Positions 7,757 to 17,189 of a DNA stretch of 64,000 bases are shown here, piece after piece (the first letter of the stretch is position 1; each line of letters starts with the position of its first letter). A program made the translations under genes and the position numbers. Below the pieces are notes generated by a model, which did not search any database, was not told where the DNA came from, and saw only the letters and a list, made by a program, of their open reading frames with translations. The stretch comes from Oceanospirillum linum (GTDB taxonomy: Bacteria; Pseudomonadota; Gammaproteobacteria; Pseudomonadales; Halomonadaceae). The stretch covers positions 173,393-237,392 of the forward strand of contig NZ_FXTS01000006.1 of assembly GCF_900182785.1 (NCBI RefSeq), read 5' to 3'.

Positions 7757-9247
7757 TTACCGGTAGCTAAAGGGGCTCTGCAGCACAGTCAGCAGCTCAT
7801 TGATACGTGTCATATCGCCCTTCTCAGCCTGCTCAATCGCTGCCTGAGCCATATGATTTCTGAGCAGGTAAACCGGGTTTGCCGTTTGCATTTTAGCCAG
7901 GCGCTCTGTTTCTGGTTGATGGTCTTCTGTGACTCTCTGATGGTATTGCCTCAGCCAAAGCTCAAAAGCTGATGGATAGGTACAGGTCGTAGCCAGCTTA
8001 TCCTGTTGCTCGCTAACCGGTGTCTCACTAAGCAAGCGAAAAAACAGGGTTATATCGGTTTTCTGAGCTTCCAGCAGACGCCAGAGATCCTCGATCAACT
8101 GGCTGTCCCTGGTATCCTTTAGTTGCTGTGCAGAGGCTTGCTGATCGACCGACGGTTGCTCATACGCCTGCAGGCCTAAACGCTTGCGCATCAGCATCAG
8201 GTATTCCTGCTGATAGAGTTTTGAGAAGCGCCGCAATTCATTTTCCAGTAATGATTGAGCCGTTTTTTTATCATCGGATACCATGGGCATAAAACACTGG
8301 GCTAAACAGAGCAGGTTCCACTGCATGGCATCCGGCTGGCGCTTAAAAGCAAAGCGTCCCTGATGGTCAGAGTGATTGCTTACCAGACCAGCTTTATAAG
8401 TATCCATAAACTGAAAGGGGCCGTAGTCGAATGTTTCACCGATAATTGACATGTTGTCGGTGTTCATGACGCCATGTACAAAGCCATAGGCCTGCCAGTG
8501 GGCGACCAGGGTAGCGTTACGGAGAATCACCTCCCGAATCAGAGTAAGCGGTGGGTTATCGGCTTCGGCTGACTTGGGAAAATAACGATGGATCACGTAG
8601 TTGGTCAGCTGAGTGAGTTCGTCGAATCTACGGTTGTGGTAAAGGTGTTCAAAGTGACCGAATCGGATATGGCAGGGTGTCACCCGCAGTAGTGTTGCGC
8701 AGGGCTCCGGAAAGCCTTCCCGTAATATGGTATCCGTTGAACCCGCAATACAGAGTGCTTCAGTGGTTGGAATACCCAAACCTGCCATGGCCGCACTGGC
8801 CAGATACTCCCGAATACTGGATCGTAAAACAGCTCGACCATCCCCAAACCGGGAGTAAGCCGTTTTACCTGCGCCTTTCAGATGAATATCCCTCAGTATA
8901 CCATCGGGCCCGAGATGCTCACCGAGCAGCAGACCTCGGCCATCCCCCAGTTGTGGATTGTAAACCCCAAACTGGTGCCCTGCGTATTTCATTGCCAAAG
9001 GCTCGCTGCCGTTGAACAGTCTCTGACCACTGGCAAACTCTGCCAGTTCCTGAAGATTAAGAGAGTTCAGATCCAGTCCCAGTTTTTGTGCCACATCGTG
9101 GTTGACGCTGGCGACCCAGGGATTATTGAGTGGCGATGGTGTCAGGGACTGATAGTGATGTGCTGGCAATTGCCGGTAATGGCTGGTCAGCTGCAGCTGA
9201 TTCAGAGGGGTGAGGGTGACCGGCTGAGAGTTTGCGGGAGTACTCAA
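7757..9247 (-). CDS. selO: Protein adenylyltransferase SelO (YdiU/UPF0061 family)
   Basis: This 496-residue pseudokinase-fold enzyme transfers AMP from ATP to Ser/Thr/Tyr of target proteins, a role tied to redox homeostasis in the family. The sequence has the family hallmarks in order: MKYAGHQFGVYNPQLGDGR, HLKGAGKTAYSRFGDGRAV, SSIREYLASAAMAGLGIPTT, TLLRVTPCHIRFGHFE, HGVMNTDNMSIIGETFDYGP and FMDTY. Length is close to E. coli YdiU (about 480). The start at 9247 gives the usual short lead before the first conserved block. It is transcribed divergently from nhaD. Confidence 0.95.
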   Translation of the reverse strand: MSTPANSQPVTLTPLNQLQLTSHYRQLPAHHYQSLTPSPLNNPWVASVNHDVAQKLGLDLNSLNLQELAEFASGQRLFNGSEPLAMKYAGHQFGVYNPQLGDGRGLLLGEHLGPDGILRDIHLKGAGKTAYSRFGDGRAVLRSSIREYLASAAMAGLGIPTTEALCIAGSTDTILREGFPEPCATLLRVTPCHIRFGHFEHLYHNRRFDELTQLTNYVIHRYFPKSAEADNPPLTLIREVILRNATLVAHWQAYGFVHGVMNTDNMSIIGETFDYGPFQFMDTYKAGLVSNHSDHQGRFAFKRQPDAMQWNLLCLAQCFMPMVSDDKKTAQSLLENELRRFSKLYQQEYLMLMRKRLGLQAYEQPSVDQQASAQQLKDTRDSQLIEDLWRLLEAQKTDITLFFRLLSETPVSEQQDKLATTCTYPSAFELWLRQYHQRVTEDHQPETERLAKMQTANPVYLLRNHMAQAAIEQAEKGDMTRINELLTVLQSPFSYR

Positions 9248-9372
9248 AATGCTGCTCTCTCTGAATGGGCTGAGTCTATATCATAGTTTTTTAGTCGGAA
9301 TTGTCTATCCAAAGGACTTACAGGTCGCCTCAGTTAAAAAATACCTCTTAAAGCCTATACCCGTTGCCTGGT

Positions 9373-9400
9373 TTTTAGGCCTATAATCGATGTCCTAAAA
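9373..9400 (+). promoter_or_regulatory. Probable nhaD -10 box inside an inverted repeat
   Basis: TATAAT at 9382-9387 lies within the inverted repeat TTTTAGG (9373-9379) / CCTAAAA (9394-9400). No convincing -35 box is seen at normal spacing, which would fit an activated or repressed promoter. The palindrome is a candidate operator. Confidence 0.45.
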
Positions 9401-9409
9401 TTTGCCGCA

Positions 9410-9487
9410 CTGCATCATAGACCGCTGATGAGCCTGTCTTTCAGACACTTTATTCAGAGTGCGTGCAATCAGCGGTCATGACTGCAG
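9410..9487 (+). promoter_or_regulatory. Long hairpin in the nhaD leader (candidate cis-regulatory RNA)
   Basis: The segment 9410-9429 pairs with 9468-9487 along nearly 20 bp with only small bulges. The core GACCGCTGAT/ATCAGCGGTC is perfect. Inside the loop is a smaller hairpin TGTCT-TTC-AGACA (about 9434-9446). The structure lies between the likely -10 box and the nhaD ribosome-binding site, so it would be in the 5' untranslated RNA. No T-run follows, so it does not look like a simple terminator. Confidence 0.5.
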
Positions 9488-9520
9488 CTAATAAAAAGAT
9501 AACAATCAAGAAGGCCCCCA

Positions 9521-10771
9521 ATGACCGAACTGCTGCATACGATCCTGCTGGCGCTGGCTTTTCTGGCGCTACTAGGTGTTGTTTTTGAAGAAGTAATTCA
9601 TATCAATAAAGCTAAGGTAACGCTGTTTCTGGGCACCGTTTCCTGGTTATTGATGTTTATCTTCCCCGAGAGTGATGCGGGGCTTGCCCGCATTGAAGAA
9701 GGGTTATCTGAGAGCATATCTGAGATTGCCGAGCTCTGGCTGTTTCTGGTTGCTGCGATGACCTTTGTTGCCTACCTAAACAAAAAAGGGCTGATTCAAA
9801 ACCTGATCTATCTGTTTTTACCCTCGCGTATCTCGGAAAAGATGCTGCTGGTACTCACTGGCCTGTTCTGTTTTATCTTCTCCTCCATTGCCGATAACAT
9901 CACGGCTACCCTGGTATCTGCTGCGTTGATACTCTCCCTTAATCTTGAGGCGAAAAAGACCCTGCGTTTTGCGGCACTGGTGGTCTTTGCGGTGAACTCC
10001 GGTGGTGTGGCACTGATTACCGGTGACGTAACCACTCTGATGATTTTCCTCTCCGGCCATGTCGGTGTGTTGCAGCTACTTTACCTGTCACTGCCTGCAC
10101 TGCTGGGGGTGGTCGCACTGACCCTGATGCTCTCTTTCGGTCTTAAAGGGAATGTTGTCATTGAGAAGCGGATGACGCCAATCCGTAAAGTCGATCTGAT
10201 TATTGCCGTCGTGTTCCTAAGCACCATTTTGCTGACGATCGCCTTCAATGCCTTGTTTCATATTCCGCCAATGCTGACCTTCCTGGCAGGCATGTCACTG
10301 ATGTTTCTGGTGGCGCGCTTTTTTGAAGATGACGATGAAGACCCGATTATGGATTACATTCGGGTGATTGAGTTTGAAACGCTGCTTTTCTTCTTAGGGA
10401 TTTTGCTACTGGTGGGAATGCTGAAAGAGATCGGTGTCCTGGAATCCTTAGTGAGTCTCTACGAACTGATGCCTCCGGTGTTGGCGAACTATATGATGGG
10501 CGTCTTATCGGCAGGTATTGATAACGTACCGTTAACGGCGGCTGTGCTGAAGTCCGGTATCGATATGACCACCCAGGAATGGATGGGGCTGACTTACGCT
10601 GTTGGTGTCGGTGGCTCTTTGCTGGTCATTGGTTCTGCTGCTGGTATCGTCATGATGAGCAAAATTGGCGCGCTGACCTTTGGTCGTTATGTACGCTTTA
10701 TTTTGCCTCTGCTGGTCGCTTATACCATCGGTTATGCCGGAGCCTGGGTGCTGGGTCACTGGATGTTCTGA
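9521..10771 (+). CDS. nhaD: Na+/H+ antiporter NhaD
   Basis: This 416-residue inner-membrane protein has about 12 hydrophobic segments and belongs to the NhaD branch of the ion transporter superfamily. It exports Na+ (or Li+) in exchange for protons, supporting salt and alkaline tolerance in marine bacteria. Family features include GVVFEEVIHINKAKVTLFLG near the N-terminus, FSSIADNITATLVSAAL with the conserved Asp-Asn pair, FETLLFFLGILLLVGML, and SAGIDNVPLTAAVL with a second Asp-Asn. AAGAAGG lies about eight bases before the ATG at 9521. An NhaR-like regulator is encoded far away at 46503-47432. Confidence 0.93.
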   Translation: MTELLHTILLALAFLALLGVVFEEVIHINKAKVTLFLGTVSWLLMFIFPESDAGLARIEEGLSESISEIAELWLFLVAAMTFVAYLNKKGLIQNLIYLFLPSRISEKMLLVLTGLFCFIFSSIADNITATLVSAALILSLNLEAKKTLRFAALVVFAVNSGGVALITGDVTTLMIFLSGHVGVLQLLYLSLPALLGVVALTLMLSFGLKGNVVIEKRMTPIRKVDLIIAVVFLSTILLTIAFNALFHIPPMLTFLAGMSLMFLVARFFEDDDEDPIMDYIRVIEFETLLFFLGILLLVGMLKEIGVLESLVSLYELMPPVLANYMMGVLSAGIDNVPLTAAVLKSGIDMTTQEWMGLTYAVGVGGSLLVIGSAAGIVMMSKIGALTFGRYVRFILPLLVAYTIGYAGAWVLGHWMF

Positions 10772-10810
10772 TCCTGAACAGCCGTTGATAGCTTATACCC
10801 AAATACCATA

Positions 10811-10840
10811 AGACAGGCTGGCTATGCTGGCTTGTCTGCT
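10811..10840 (+). terminator. Probable terminator hairpin after nhaD
   Basis: Arms 10811-10822 and 10826-10837 form 12 pairs (three G-U) around a 3-nt loop. The following sequence, GCTTTCTG, is only moderately T-rich. Confidence 0.4.
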
Positions 10841-10900
10841 TTCTGTCATACTAACTGAAACACCCTTTTTACTCCGACAGCTGAATGGCAGGAGCTATCT

Positions 10901-12574
10901 GTGTCTTCTATCGCCCGTCTTTCTCTTTCCCGGTCTCTTAGCTTCTCCTTTCGTCTTAATTTGCAGGCCCGTATGCTGATCCTGCTGGGCGGGTTTGCTC
11001 TCTTGCTGACCTTGACCATGGGAACGATCTCTCTGAACTTTATCGCACAAACATTGGAAACTCAGATGGGGCAGCAGGCGCTGGATGTGGCCCGCGCCGT
11101 CGCCCGCCTGCCACAGATTCAGGAAGGTCTGGAAGAGAATGATAGCCGTAAAATTCAGCCTTTGGTGGAGGAGGTGCGTTCGGCCATTGGTGCCCGATTT
11201 ATCGTGGTTGGCGATGAAAATGGTGTTCGTTTCGCGCATCCTTTACCGGACAGAATCGGAAAAAAAATGGTAGGTGGAGATAATGCCCGTGCACTGGAGT
11301 CAGGTGAGGAGTATGTCTCAACGGCCATCGGCAGTCTTGGGCCCTCGGTGCGAGGCAAAGTGCCGGTTTTCTCCACTGGGCAAGAGGGTCCCCGGAAGGT
11401 GATAGGTATTATCTCCGTCGGATACATGCTGAATCAGGTGGACCAGGTTGTTGGGCATTACCAGACGGGGATCTGGTGGTTCTCGGCGGCTACGGTGTTG
11501 GTCAGTCTTATACTGGCCAAATTAATCAGTGATTATTTTAAGCGAGCTATTTTTGGCTTTGAACCCGAAGAAATTGCCCGCCTTTTTCAGGAGCGAAATG
11601 CAATATTGCAGTCTGTAAGAGAGGGAATTATCGCTATTAATCCACAGGGCGATATTACAACCTTCAACGAGGCGGCGCTTAATATTTTTGGCCTTGATCC
11701 CAGAGAGAGTATGTTAGGACGGAATATTCGTGACTTTCAGGCCAACAGTGATCTCTTGTGGGTGATACAGACCGGAAAACCTATTCTGGATAAAGAAGAT
11801 ATCGTTGGTGGGCAGCGCGTATTGGTTAACCGGATTCCTTTATTTCAGAACGCCAGTGGCCATGGGCCGGAAAAAGTTATCGGGGCTGTTTCCAGTTTCA
11901 GATTGAAAGATGAACTGGACAGGATGACGGACCAATTAAACCGAATGCAAATTTATGCGGATACGTTACGCAGTCAGGCCCATGAGTACTCCAACAAGCT
12001 GCATACCATTTCAGGTTTAATTCAGATCGGAGCGACTGATCAGGCAATTGACTTAATTGGCCAGGAAACCCGTGATCATCAGACGTTACTGCACTTTCTG
12101 CTTAGCGCTGTACCTGATCCTCTGCTTTCTGGTTGTATTCTTGGGAAATACAATCGAGCCCGTGAACTGGGACTGAACCTTGAGATTGACCCGGAAAGCC
12201 AGATGCAGGATCTGTCGGATGACCTGCCGAGGGAGCTTCTGGTGACTATTCTGGCCAATCTTCTGGATAACGCGATGGATGCTTCTCTGGCCGTGGGAAA
12301 TGCCAAACAGATTCGACTGTCGATGACCGATTTGGGTCATGATCTGATCTTTGAAGTGGAAGATGAAGGCCCGGGAGTTGATCCTGAGCTGGTCGAAGCG
12401 TTGTTCGCAAAAGGTGTCAGCAGTAAACCGGGACAGAATCATGGCTACGGACTGTACCTGGTGGCTCAGGCGCTAAATCGCTTACAGGGTGATATAGCTC
12501 TGGAGCCGCTGGAACCAAAAGGTACCCGTGCGGTGGTTTATATTCCGAAGCAGGTCATTAAGGCGGAAGCTTAG
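10901..12574 (+). CDS. Sensor histidine kinase, CitA/DcuS family
   Basis: The 557-residue inner-membrane kinase has a first transmembrane helix (about 27-50), a periplasmic single-Cache/PAS-type sensor (about 55-180) and a second helix (about 185-205). A cytoplasmic PAS domain (about 225-330) follows, then a SpoOB-type dimerisation helix with HEYSNKLHTISGLIQIG, where the His is the expected phosphorylation site. The ATPase domain has LLDNAMDAS, DEGPGV and GYGLYLV. This family senses C4-dicarboxylates, citrate or tricarboxylates. Start is GTG at 10901 with AGGAG at 10890-10894. Its partner regulator follows, and the tctCBA operon faces it, so tricarboxylate sensing is likely. Confidence 0.9.
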   Translation: MSSIARLSLSRSLSFSFRLNLQARMLILLGGFALLLTLTMGTISLNFIAQTLETQMGQQALDVARAVARLPQIQEGLEENDSRKIQPLVEEVRSAIGARFIVVGDENGVRFAHPLPDRIGKKMVGGDNARALESGEEYVSTAIGSLGPSVRGKVPVFSTGQEGPRKVIGIISVGYMLNQVDQVVGHYQTGIWWFSAATVLVSLILAKLISDYFKRAIFGFEPEEIARLFQERNAILQSVREGIIAINPQGDITTFNEAALNIFGLDPRESMLGRNIRDFQANSDLLWVIQTGKPILDKEDIVGGQRVLVNRIPLFQNASGHGPEKVIGAVSSFRLKDELDRMTDQLNRMQIYADTLRSQAHEYSNKLHTISGLIQIGATDQAIDLIGQETRDHQTLLHFLLSAVPDPLLSGCILGKYNRARELGLNLEIDPESQMQDLSDDLPRELLVTILANLLDNAMDASLAVGNAKQIRLSMTDLGHDLIFEVEDEGPGVDPELVEALFAKGVSSKPGQNHGYGLYLVAQALNRLQGDIALEPLEPKGTRAVVYIPKQVIKAEA

Positions 12575-12692
12575 GATGGTAAGGTGTATAATTTTTTTCT
12601 CTTTATAATTAACAGACCGCCAATAGACGCGTGCCATAAAAGCCAGAGAATAACCTGATAAGACGCCCCTACGAGAAAGGTAACTGACACGT

Positions 12693-13481
12693 ATGACACA
12701 GGTTTTGCCGACACCGGACGGATCATCTGATCGCGCTCCCTATCGCATTGTGATCGCCGAGGATGACCGGCGTATCGCTGAAATTCAGCAGCGCTTTATT
12801 GAGAAAATACCGGGTTTTCAGGTGGAAGGGATCGCTTTGACACTGGGCGAGGCCCGGGATCTGACAGAGATCCTGCAGCCGGATCTGATTTTGTTGGATA
12901 TTCATTTTCCTGAAGGCACTGGTCTTGAGCTGCTGCAGGAGTTAAGAGGCCGGAACCAGGCAACGGATGTTATTTTAGTAACGGCTGCCAAAGAAGCTGC
13001 AATACTTCAGGCTGCTCTGCGCGGCGGTGTGTTTGACTATATTCTCAAGCCATTGGTTTTTGATCGCCTGCAGGCCGCTTTGCAGAATTACAGTCACCAC
13101 CGTCAGAAATTGGAAACTCTGGTGCAGTCTGACTGCAGCCTTGCACAGCAGGATGTAGATCAGTTGATGCCCCGCAGCGATGTAGCACCTGTGCTGAAGG
13201 CTACTACCTCAGATGCTGTAGCTTCTCCGACATCAGGTTTTAGTCAAAAGAGTTTGCCTAAAGGCATCGATGCATTAACGCTGGATAAGGTCAGAGCTGC
13301 TTTTGATTCAGATGTGGCTGACCTGGTTAACGCAGAGACTCTTGGCCGGATGGTTGGGGTTAGTCGCACCACCGCCCGCCGCTATCTGGAGTATCTGGTC
13401 AGTAATCAACAGTTGGAAGCGGATATCAGCTATGGAAGTGTGGGGCGTCCTGAGCGGCGATATCGGCGTATTGGCCACTAA
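12693..13481 (+). CDS. Response regulator, CitB/DcuR/DpiA family
   Basis: The 262-residue regulator has an N-terminal receiver (about 18-140) with acidic residues EDD, the phospho-acceptor in LILLDIHFPEG, and Lys in ILKPL. The C-terminal DNA-binding domain has MVGVSRTTARRYLEYL followed by YGSVGRPERRYR, the typical HTH and basic wing of CitB/DcuR regulators. A Ser/Thr-rich linker joins the two. The gap to the kinase gene is 118 bp, longer than usual for a pair, and includes an A/T-rich TATAAT-like stretch, so a second promoter is possible. It probably activates the facing tctCBA operon. Confidence 0.9.
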   Translation: MTQVLPTPDGSSDRAPYRIVIAEDDRRIAEIQQRFIEKIPGFQVEGIALTLGEARDLTEILQPDLILLDIHFPEGTGLELLQELRGRNQATDVILVTAAKEAAILQAALRGGVFDYILKPLVFDRLQAALQNYSHHRQKLETLVQSDCSLAQQDVDQLMPRSDVAPVLKATTSDAVASPTSGFSQKSLPKGIDALTLDKVRAAFDSDVADLVNAETLGRMVGVSRTTARRYLEYLVSNQQLEADISYGSVGRPERRYRRIGH

Positions 13482-13489
13482 ATAACGAA

Positions 13490-13526
13490 GAAAAAAAGCC
13501 GGCATTCCTCTGTAGGAAACCGGCTA
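13490..13526 (-). terminator. Terminator of the tctCBA operon
   Basis: AGCCGG and TTCCT pair with AGGAA and CCGGCT at 13497-13525. Read on the minus strand, the stem is followed by seven T residues (complement of 13491-13497). It lies after tctA and also just after the convergent response-regulator gene. Confidence 0.8.
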
Positions 13527-13714
13527 AAAGTGAGCACGAATGCTCGACCCATTCCGAATGTATACACACCTGATGAGAGATAACGCTCAGGTGAGCAACG
13601 GTGGTTTAGATTCTTAGGGAGGTAAAAGTTCCTGAATTATTCTTACTCATCAAAGAATGACGGTTTCTTAATTGGATCATTCACGTTTTTCTCCCGGTAC
13701 TAAGTTTGTTCAGC

Positions 13715-15271
13715 TCATGCTTTTTTTTCATTATTCACGGCACTGAACTCTGTATCAGGGGCTGACTGATTACGCTTTTTTTGCAGTAGTCGCTGAATAA
13801 CCGGAGCGGCAAGAACCAGTACCGTGATACAAACAATGACCAGTGTAATCGGGCGCTCCCAAAGAAAAGAAAGGCTGCCATCAGAGATCATCAGTGCACG
13901 ACGAAGGTTGTTCTCCATCAGTCCCCCCAGTACAAAACCCAGCAGAAGCGGTGCCATCGGGAAGTTCAGCATTCTCAGACCAATGGCGGCAGCACAGAAC
14001 ACCACCATCATATAGATATCAAAGGTATTGAATGACACCAGGTAAACACCCGTGATGGCAAAGAACAGAATCATCGGCACCAGGACAGTACGGGGAATCA
14101 TCAACAGCTTGGAGATATAAGGGATCAGCGGCAGGTTCAGAATCAGCAGGACGATATTGCCGATATACATAGACACAATCACCGACCAGAACACATCCGG
14201 GTTGTCGATCATCATGCGCGGACCCGGCTGAATACCGTAGGCGATCAGTGCGCCCAGCATGATAGCTGTGGTGCCTGATCCGGGAATACCCAGTGTTAGC
14301 AGGGGTACAAAAGAGCCGGATGAGGATGCGTTATTTGCTGCTTCCGGTGCAACCAGGCCACGTAGGGAGCCGGAGCCGAACTTCAGCTTCTCTTTCGCTT
14401 TCGCCAGATTACGCTCCATGCCGTAGGCCAAAAAGGCAGCAATCGTCGCACCGGCACCCGGCAGAACACCGACAATAAAGCCCAGCACGGAAGAGCGCAG
14501 TGCCGTAGGGGCCACCTCTTTCACTTCTTCTTTAGTAACGGCCATACTGCCGATCTGGCTGGAGTCTGTTTGGTTCTCTTCCTCTTTTAAATGGTCGCGT
14601 TTCAGAACCGCCATTACAACTTCTGCCAGTGCAAAGGTCGCCATCGCCAACAGCAGAAAACTGATGCCATCCATCAGATCAATATAGCCAAAGGTGAAAC
14701 GCTCAACACCGGTTGAACGGTCGGTACCCACGGTTGAGATCATCAGGCCCAACACGGTCATCAGCAGAGCTTTAAGTACTTGCCCTTTGCCTGAGAAAGC
14801 CGCAACAGCGGTCAGGCCAAGAACCATCAGGGCGAAATAATCCGCTGATTGAAAGCTCAGAGACACACTGGCCAGCGCCGGTGCTGCCACTAAAAGGAAA
14901 ATAGCTGAAATCGTGCCACCGGTAAAAGAGGCATAGGCTGCCAGAGCCAAAGCTTTACCCGCCTGACCTTTCTGGGCCATCGGATAACCATCAAAGGCGG
15001 TCACGACCGTACTGGAGCAGCCCGGCGCATTGATCAGAATGGAAGAGGTTGATCCCCCAAAGATAGCACCGTAGTAAACACCCGCCATTAGAATAATGCC
15101 CGATGAAGGCTCCAGACCATAAGTAATAGGAATCATCAGGGCGATGGCCGAAATAGGCCCGAGCCCCGGTAACATGCCGATAAACGTACCGACAAAACAG
15201 CCGACGAAAACCATCAGCAGATTCATAGGCATTACGGCAGTGCCCAGGCCTGTCAAAATACCGTCTAACAT
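13715..15271 (-). CDS. tctA: Tripartite tricarboxylate transporter, large permease TctA
   Basis: The 518-residue polytopic membrane protein forms the main channel of a TTT-family secondary transporter, driven by ion gradients with a periplasmic binding protein. Family signatures are GLGPISAIALMIPITYGLEP, GVYYGAIFGGSTSSILINAPG (first Gly-rich repeat), and the second-half repeat GVLPGAGATIAAFLAYGMER with LLTLGIPGSGTTAIMLGAL. About 11-12 hydrophobic segments are visible. It is the last gene of tctCBA, four bases after tctB. Substrate is a di- or tricarboxylate by family; the exact compound is unknown. Confidence 0.95.
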   Translation of the reverse strand: MLDGILTGLGTAVMPMNLLMVFVGCFVGTFIGMLPGLGPISAIALMIPITYGLEPSSGIILMAGVYYGAIFGGSTSSILINAPGCSSTVVTAFDGYPMAQKGQAGKALALAAYASFTGGTISAIFLLVAAPALASVSLSFQSADYFALMVLGLTAVAAFSGKGQVLKALLMTVLGLMISTVGTDRSTGVERFTFGYIDLMDGISFLLLAMATFALAEVVMAVLKRDHLKEEENQTDSSQIGSMAVTKEEVKEVAPTALRSSVLGFIVGVLPGAGATIAAFLAYGMERNLAKAKEKLKFGSGSLRGLVAPEAANNASSSGSFVPLLTLGIPGSGTTAIMLGALIAYGIQPGPRMMIDNPDVFWSVIVSMYIGNIVLLILNLPLIPYISKLLMIPRTVLVPMILFFAITGVYLVSFNTFDIYMMVVFCAAAIGLRMLNFPMAPLLLGFVLGGLMENNLRRALMISDGSLSFLWERPITLVIVCITVLVLAAPVIQRLLQKKRNQSAPDTEFSAVNNEKKA

Positions 15272-15275
15272 GGGC

Positions 15276-15833
15276 TTATCCTCCGAAACCGATCAGGGCA
15301 AACAGTTGCCCAGGTGCCAGATAGATATCCAGCAGTTGTGTCAGTGCAAACCAGAAAACCAGAACAAAAGGTAGCGATGCACCAAACAGGATCTTCTTGC
15401 GTCGCTCACCCAGTACCCAGAAACCGGCAAACAGGAAGAAGGTGGTGGCGATAACAAAACCCATCCACTTAAGGCCCATGGCGTAGATCACCATGATTGC
15501 CAGTAGTTTTGCTACTGTGGACCAGTCATAACCCTGGATCGGTTTCAGTTTGGGAGCAGCCTGTTCCTGAGAGTTTTTTTGCTGTTCCCGCCAGGCATTA
15601 ATGACCAGGGTAGCCGACAGTACGGTTCCTAATACCGCCAGAACATAAGGTAGCGTGCTGGCGGTAAAGGGTTCGTACTCATCGCCGGGGAAATAAGGGA
15701 TCAGTTGCGCTGATAACCCGTATCCGATCGACAGTGCCAGAAAAATCAGACCGCCGATCAGATCTTTATTCAGGCTTAAGGGTGGTTTGTTTGCACCTGA
15801 AGCAGGTTGTGCAGGTGTCTGATGGTTAGACAT
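15276..15833 (-). CDS. tctB: Tripartite tricarboxylate transporter, small permease TctB
   Basis: The 185-residue membrane protein has four hydrophobic segments: about 25-45, 60-80, 105-145 as a pair, and 150-170. It has a Lys/Gln-rich cytoplasmic loop (about 83-102). Size, topology and position between tctC and tctA identify it as the small 4-TM subunit that pairs with TctA. The start at 15833 follows a modest purine-rich stretch. Confidence 0.88.
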   Translation of the reverse strand: MSNHQTPAQPASGANKPPLSLNKDLIGGLIFLALSIGYGLSAQLIPYFPGDEYEPFTASTLPYVLAVLGTVLSATLVINAWREQQKNSQEQAAPKLKPIQGYDWSTVAKLLAIMVIYAMGLKWMGFVIATTFFLFAGFWVLGERRKKILFGASLPFVLVFWFALTQLLDIYLAPGQLFALIGFGG

Positions 15834-15962
15834 GACAAACTCCAGCCGAAGACAAAAGTCCCCGGAAAAGGTATTGAATACAGTTCAGAAAATGTTTATC
15901 TGCCCGCCTCTGCAATGTAGCCGGAGGGCTATATTAAATAGTAAGCAGAATGATGGAGAGGT

Positions 15963-16000
15963 CAGCGGCTAACAGAGCTTTCAGGCATAGGTAGCCGCTG
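15963..16000 (-). promoter_or_regulatory. Hairpin between tctC and tctB
   Basis: CAGCGGCTA (15963-15971) and TAGCCGCTG (15992-16000) form a perfect 9-bp stem with a 20-nt loop in the 190-bp gap after tctC. There is no T-run on the minus strand. A hairpin here may stabilise the tctC message so more binding protein than permease is made. Confidence 0.45.
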
Positions 16001-16025
16001 TTGTTCACTCAGAGCAACACGGTGT

Positions 16026-17030
16026 TTACTTCAGAAAGCCCAGCTCACGCATCAGGCTGCCAACCTGTTCTTCCTGGGACTCAAGAAAGCTGACGAATTC
16101 CGAAGCAGGTTTGTAGTCGTTAACCCAGCCGTTACGGGAGCGTACAGTTTCCCAGGCTTCAGTGTCGTACATATCACCCAGTACTTTAGCCAACTCATCA
16201 CGTTTGCTATCACTCATACCGGGGGCACCAAAGAATCCCCGCCAGTTAGCGAATACGGTGTTATTCCCCATCTCTTTCAGAGTTGGAACATTGGGAGCAT
16301 CCGGGGTGCGTTTTGGTGCTGTTGTGGCCAGAATACGAACCTGGCCGGCTTTTGCCATTTCCAGTGCTTCACCCAGCCCGGTGGACAGAAGATCTGCTTC
16401 ACCGGAAAGTAGCCCTGCCATCGCTTTACCTCCGGCATCATAGGCAATATAACGCAGGGAACGAGGATCAAAACCCTCCTCTTTAATCGCTGCAGCTGGA
16501 ACCAGGTGATCCATGCTGCCTCGGGTAGAACCACCGGCAAATTTCACATTACGGGGGCTTTCCCTGAAATCGGCGACCACATCATTCCAGTGCTTGTAGG
16601 GACTATTGTTGCGAACCACCAGGGCACCATAATCCGCGATCGTACCGGCGACGGGTGTCAGGTCACGGAAGGATTGAGGAAATACACCGGTTAAAGAGCG
16701 AATGACAATAGGTGTGGAGTTCACCATCAGGGTATTTTTCTGCTGTTCAGCGGTTTCAATCAGATAAGCAATGGCTTTACCGCCACCTCCTCCGGATAGG
16801 TTCTGGAAGGAGACCTTTTTGACCAGACCGGATTTTTTCAGCGCTTCACCGGTGCCACGGGCGGTACCGTCCCAGCCGCCGCCAGCACCACCAGGCACCA
16901 GAAAATGAATACTGTCGACCTGTGCCTGAGCCGCATTGGCAGACAGAGGAACGGAGAGTGCACCGGTAAACGCGATAGCCGCGGCCATTTTCAGTAGCGT
17001 GCGGCGAGCGAAGGTAGATGGTGTCTTCAT
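16026..17030 (-). CDS. tctC: Tripartite tricarboxylate transporter, binding protein TctC
   Basis: This periplasmic solute-binding protein has 334 residues from the ATG at 17030. The N-terminus contains ARRTLLKMAAAIAFTGALS and ends near ANAA: a signal peptide with a twin-arginine-like pair. The mature protein has HFLVPGGAGGGWDGTARGTGEAL, the binding-loop motif of the family, FAGGSTRGSMDHL and GEADLLSTGLGEAL. A longer frame to 17138 adds a charged lead without signal-peptide character, so the internal start is preferred. It captures carboxylates for TctAB and is the first gene of the operon. Confidence 0.93.
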   Translation of the reverse strand: MKTPSTFARRTLLKMAAAIAFTGALSVPLSANAAQAQVDSIHFLVPGGAGGGWDGTARGTGEALKKSGLVKKVSFQNLSGGGGGKAIAYLIETAEQQKNTLMVNSTPIVIRSLTGVFPQSFRDLTPVAGTIADYGALVVRNNSPYKHWNDVVADFRESPRNVKFAGGSTRGSMDHLVPAAAIKEEGFDPRSLRYIAYDAGGKAMAGLLSGEADLLSTGLGEALEMAKAGQVRILATTAPKRTPDAPNVPTLKEMGNNTVFANWRGFFGAPGMSDSKRDELAKVLGDMYDTEAWETVRSRNGWVNDYKPASEFVSFLESQEEQVGSLMRELGFLK

Positions 17031-17189
17031 GATGGGGACCTCGTTGATTATTTTTATCGGGTTCTTTTCATTTCGTTTAACATCATGCCCGGTTAAGGCT
17101 CCTGAGAATGGCAGCAGGAGCCTTTCAGGCTTGTTCATGGCAAGTTGAACATCAGGTCAACCATAGTTAAGGCAGAGAGGAAGCAGAAG

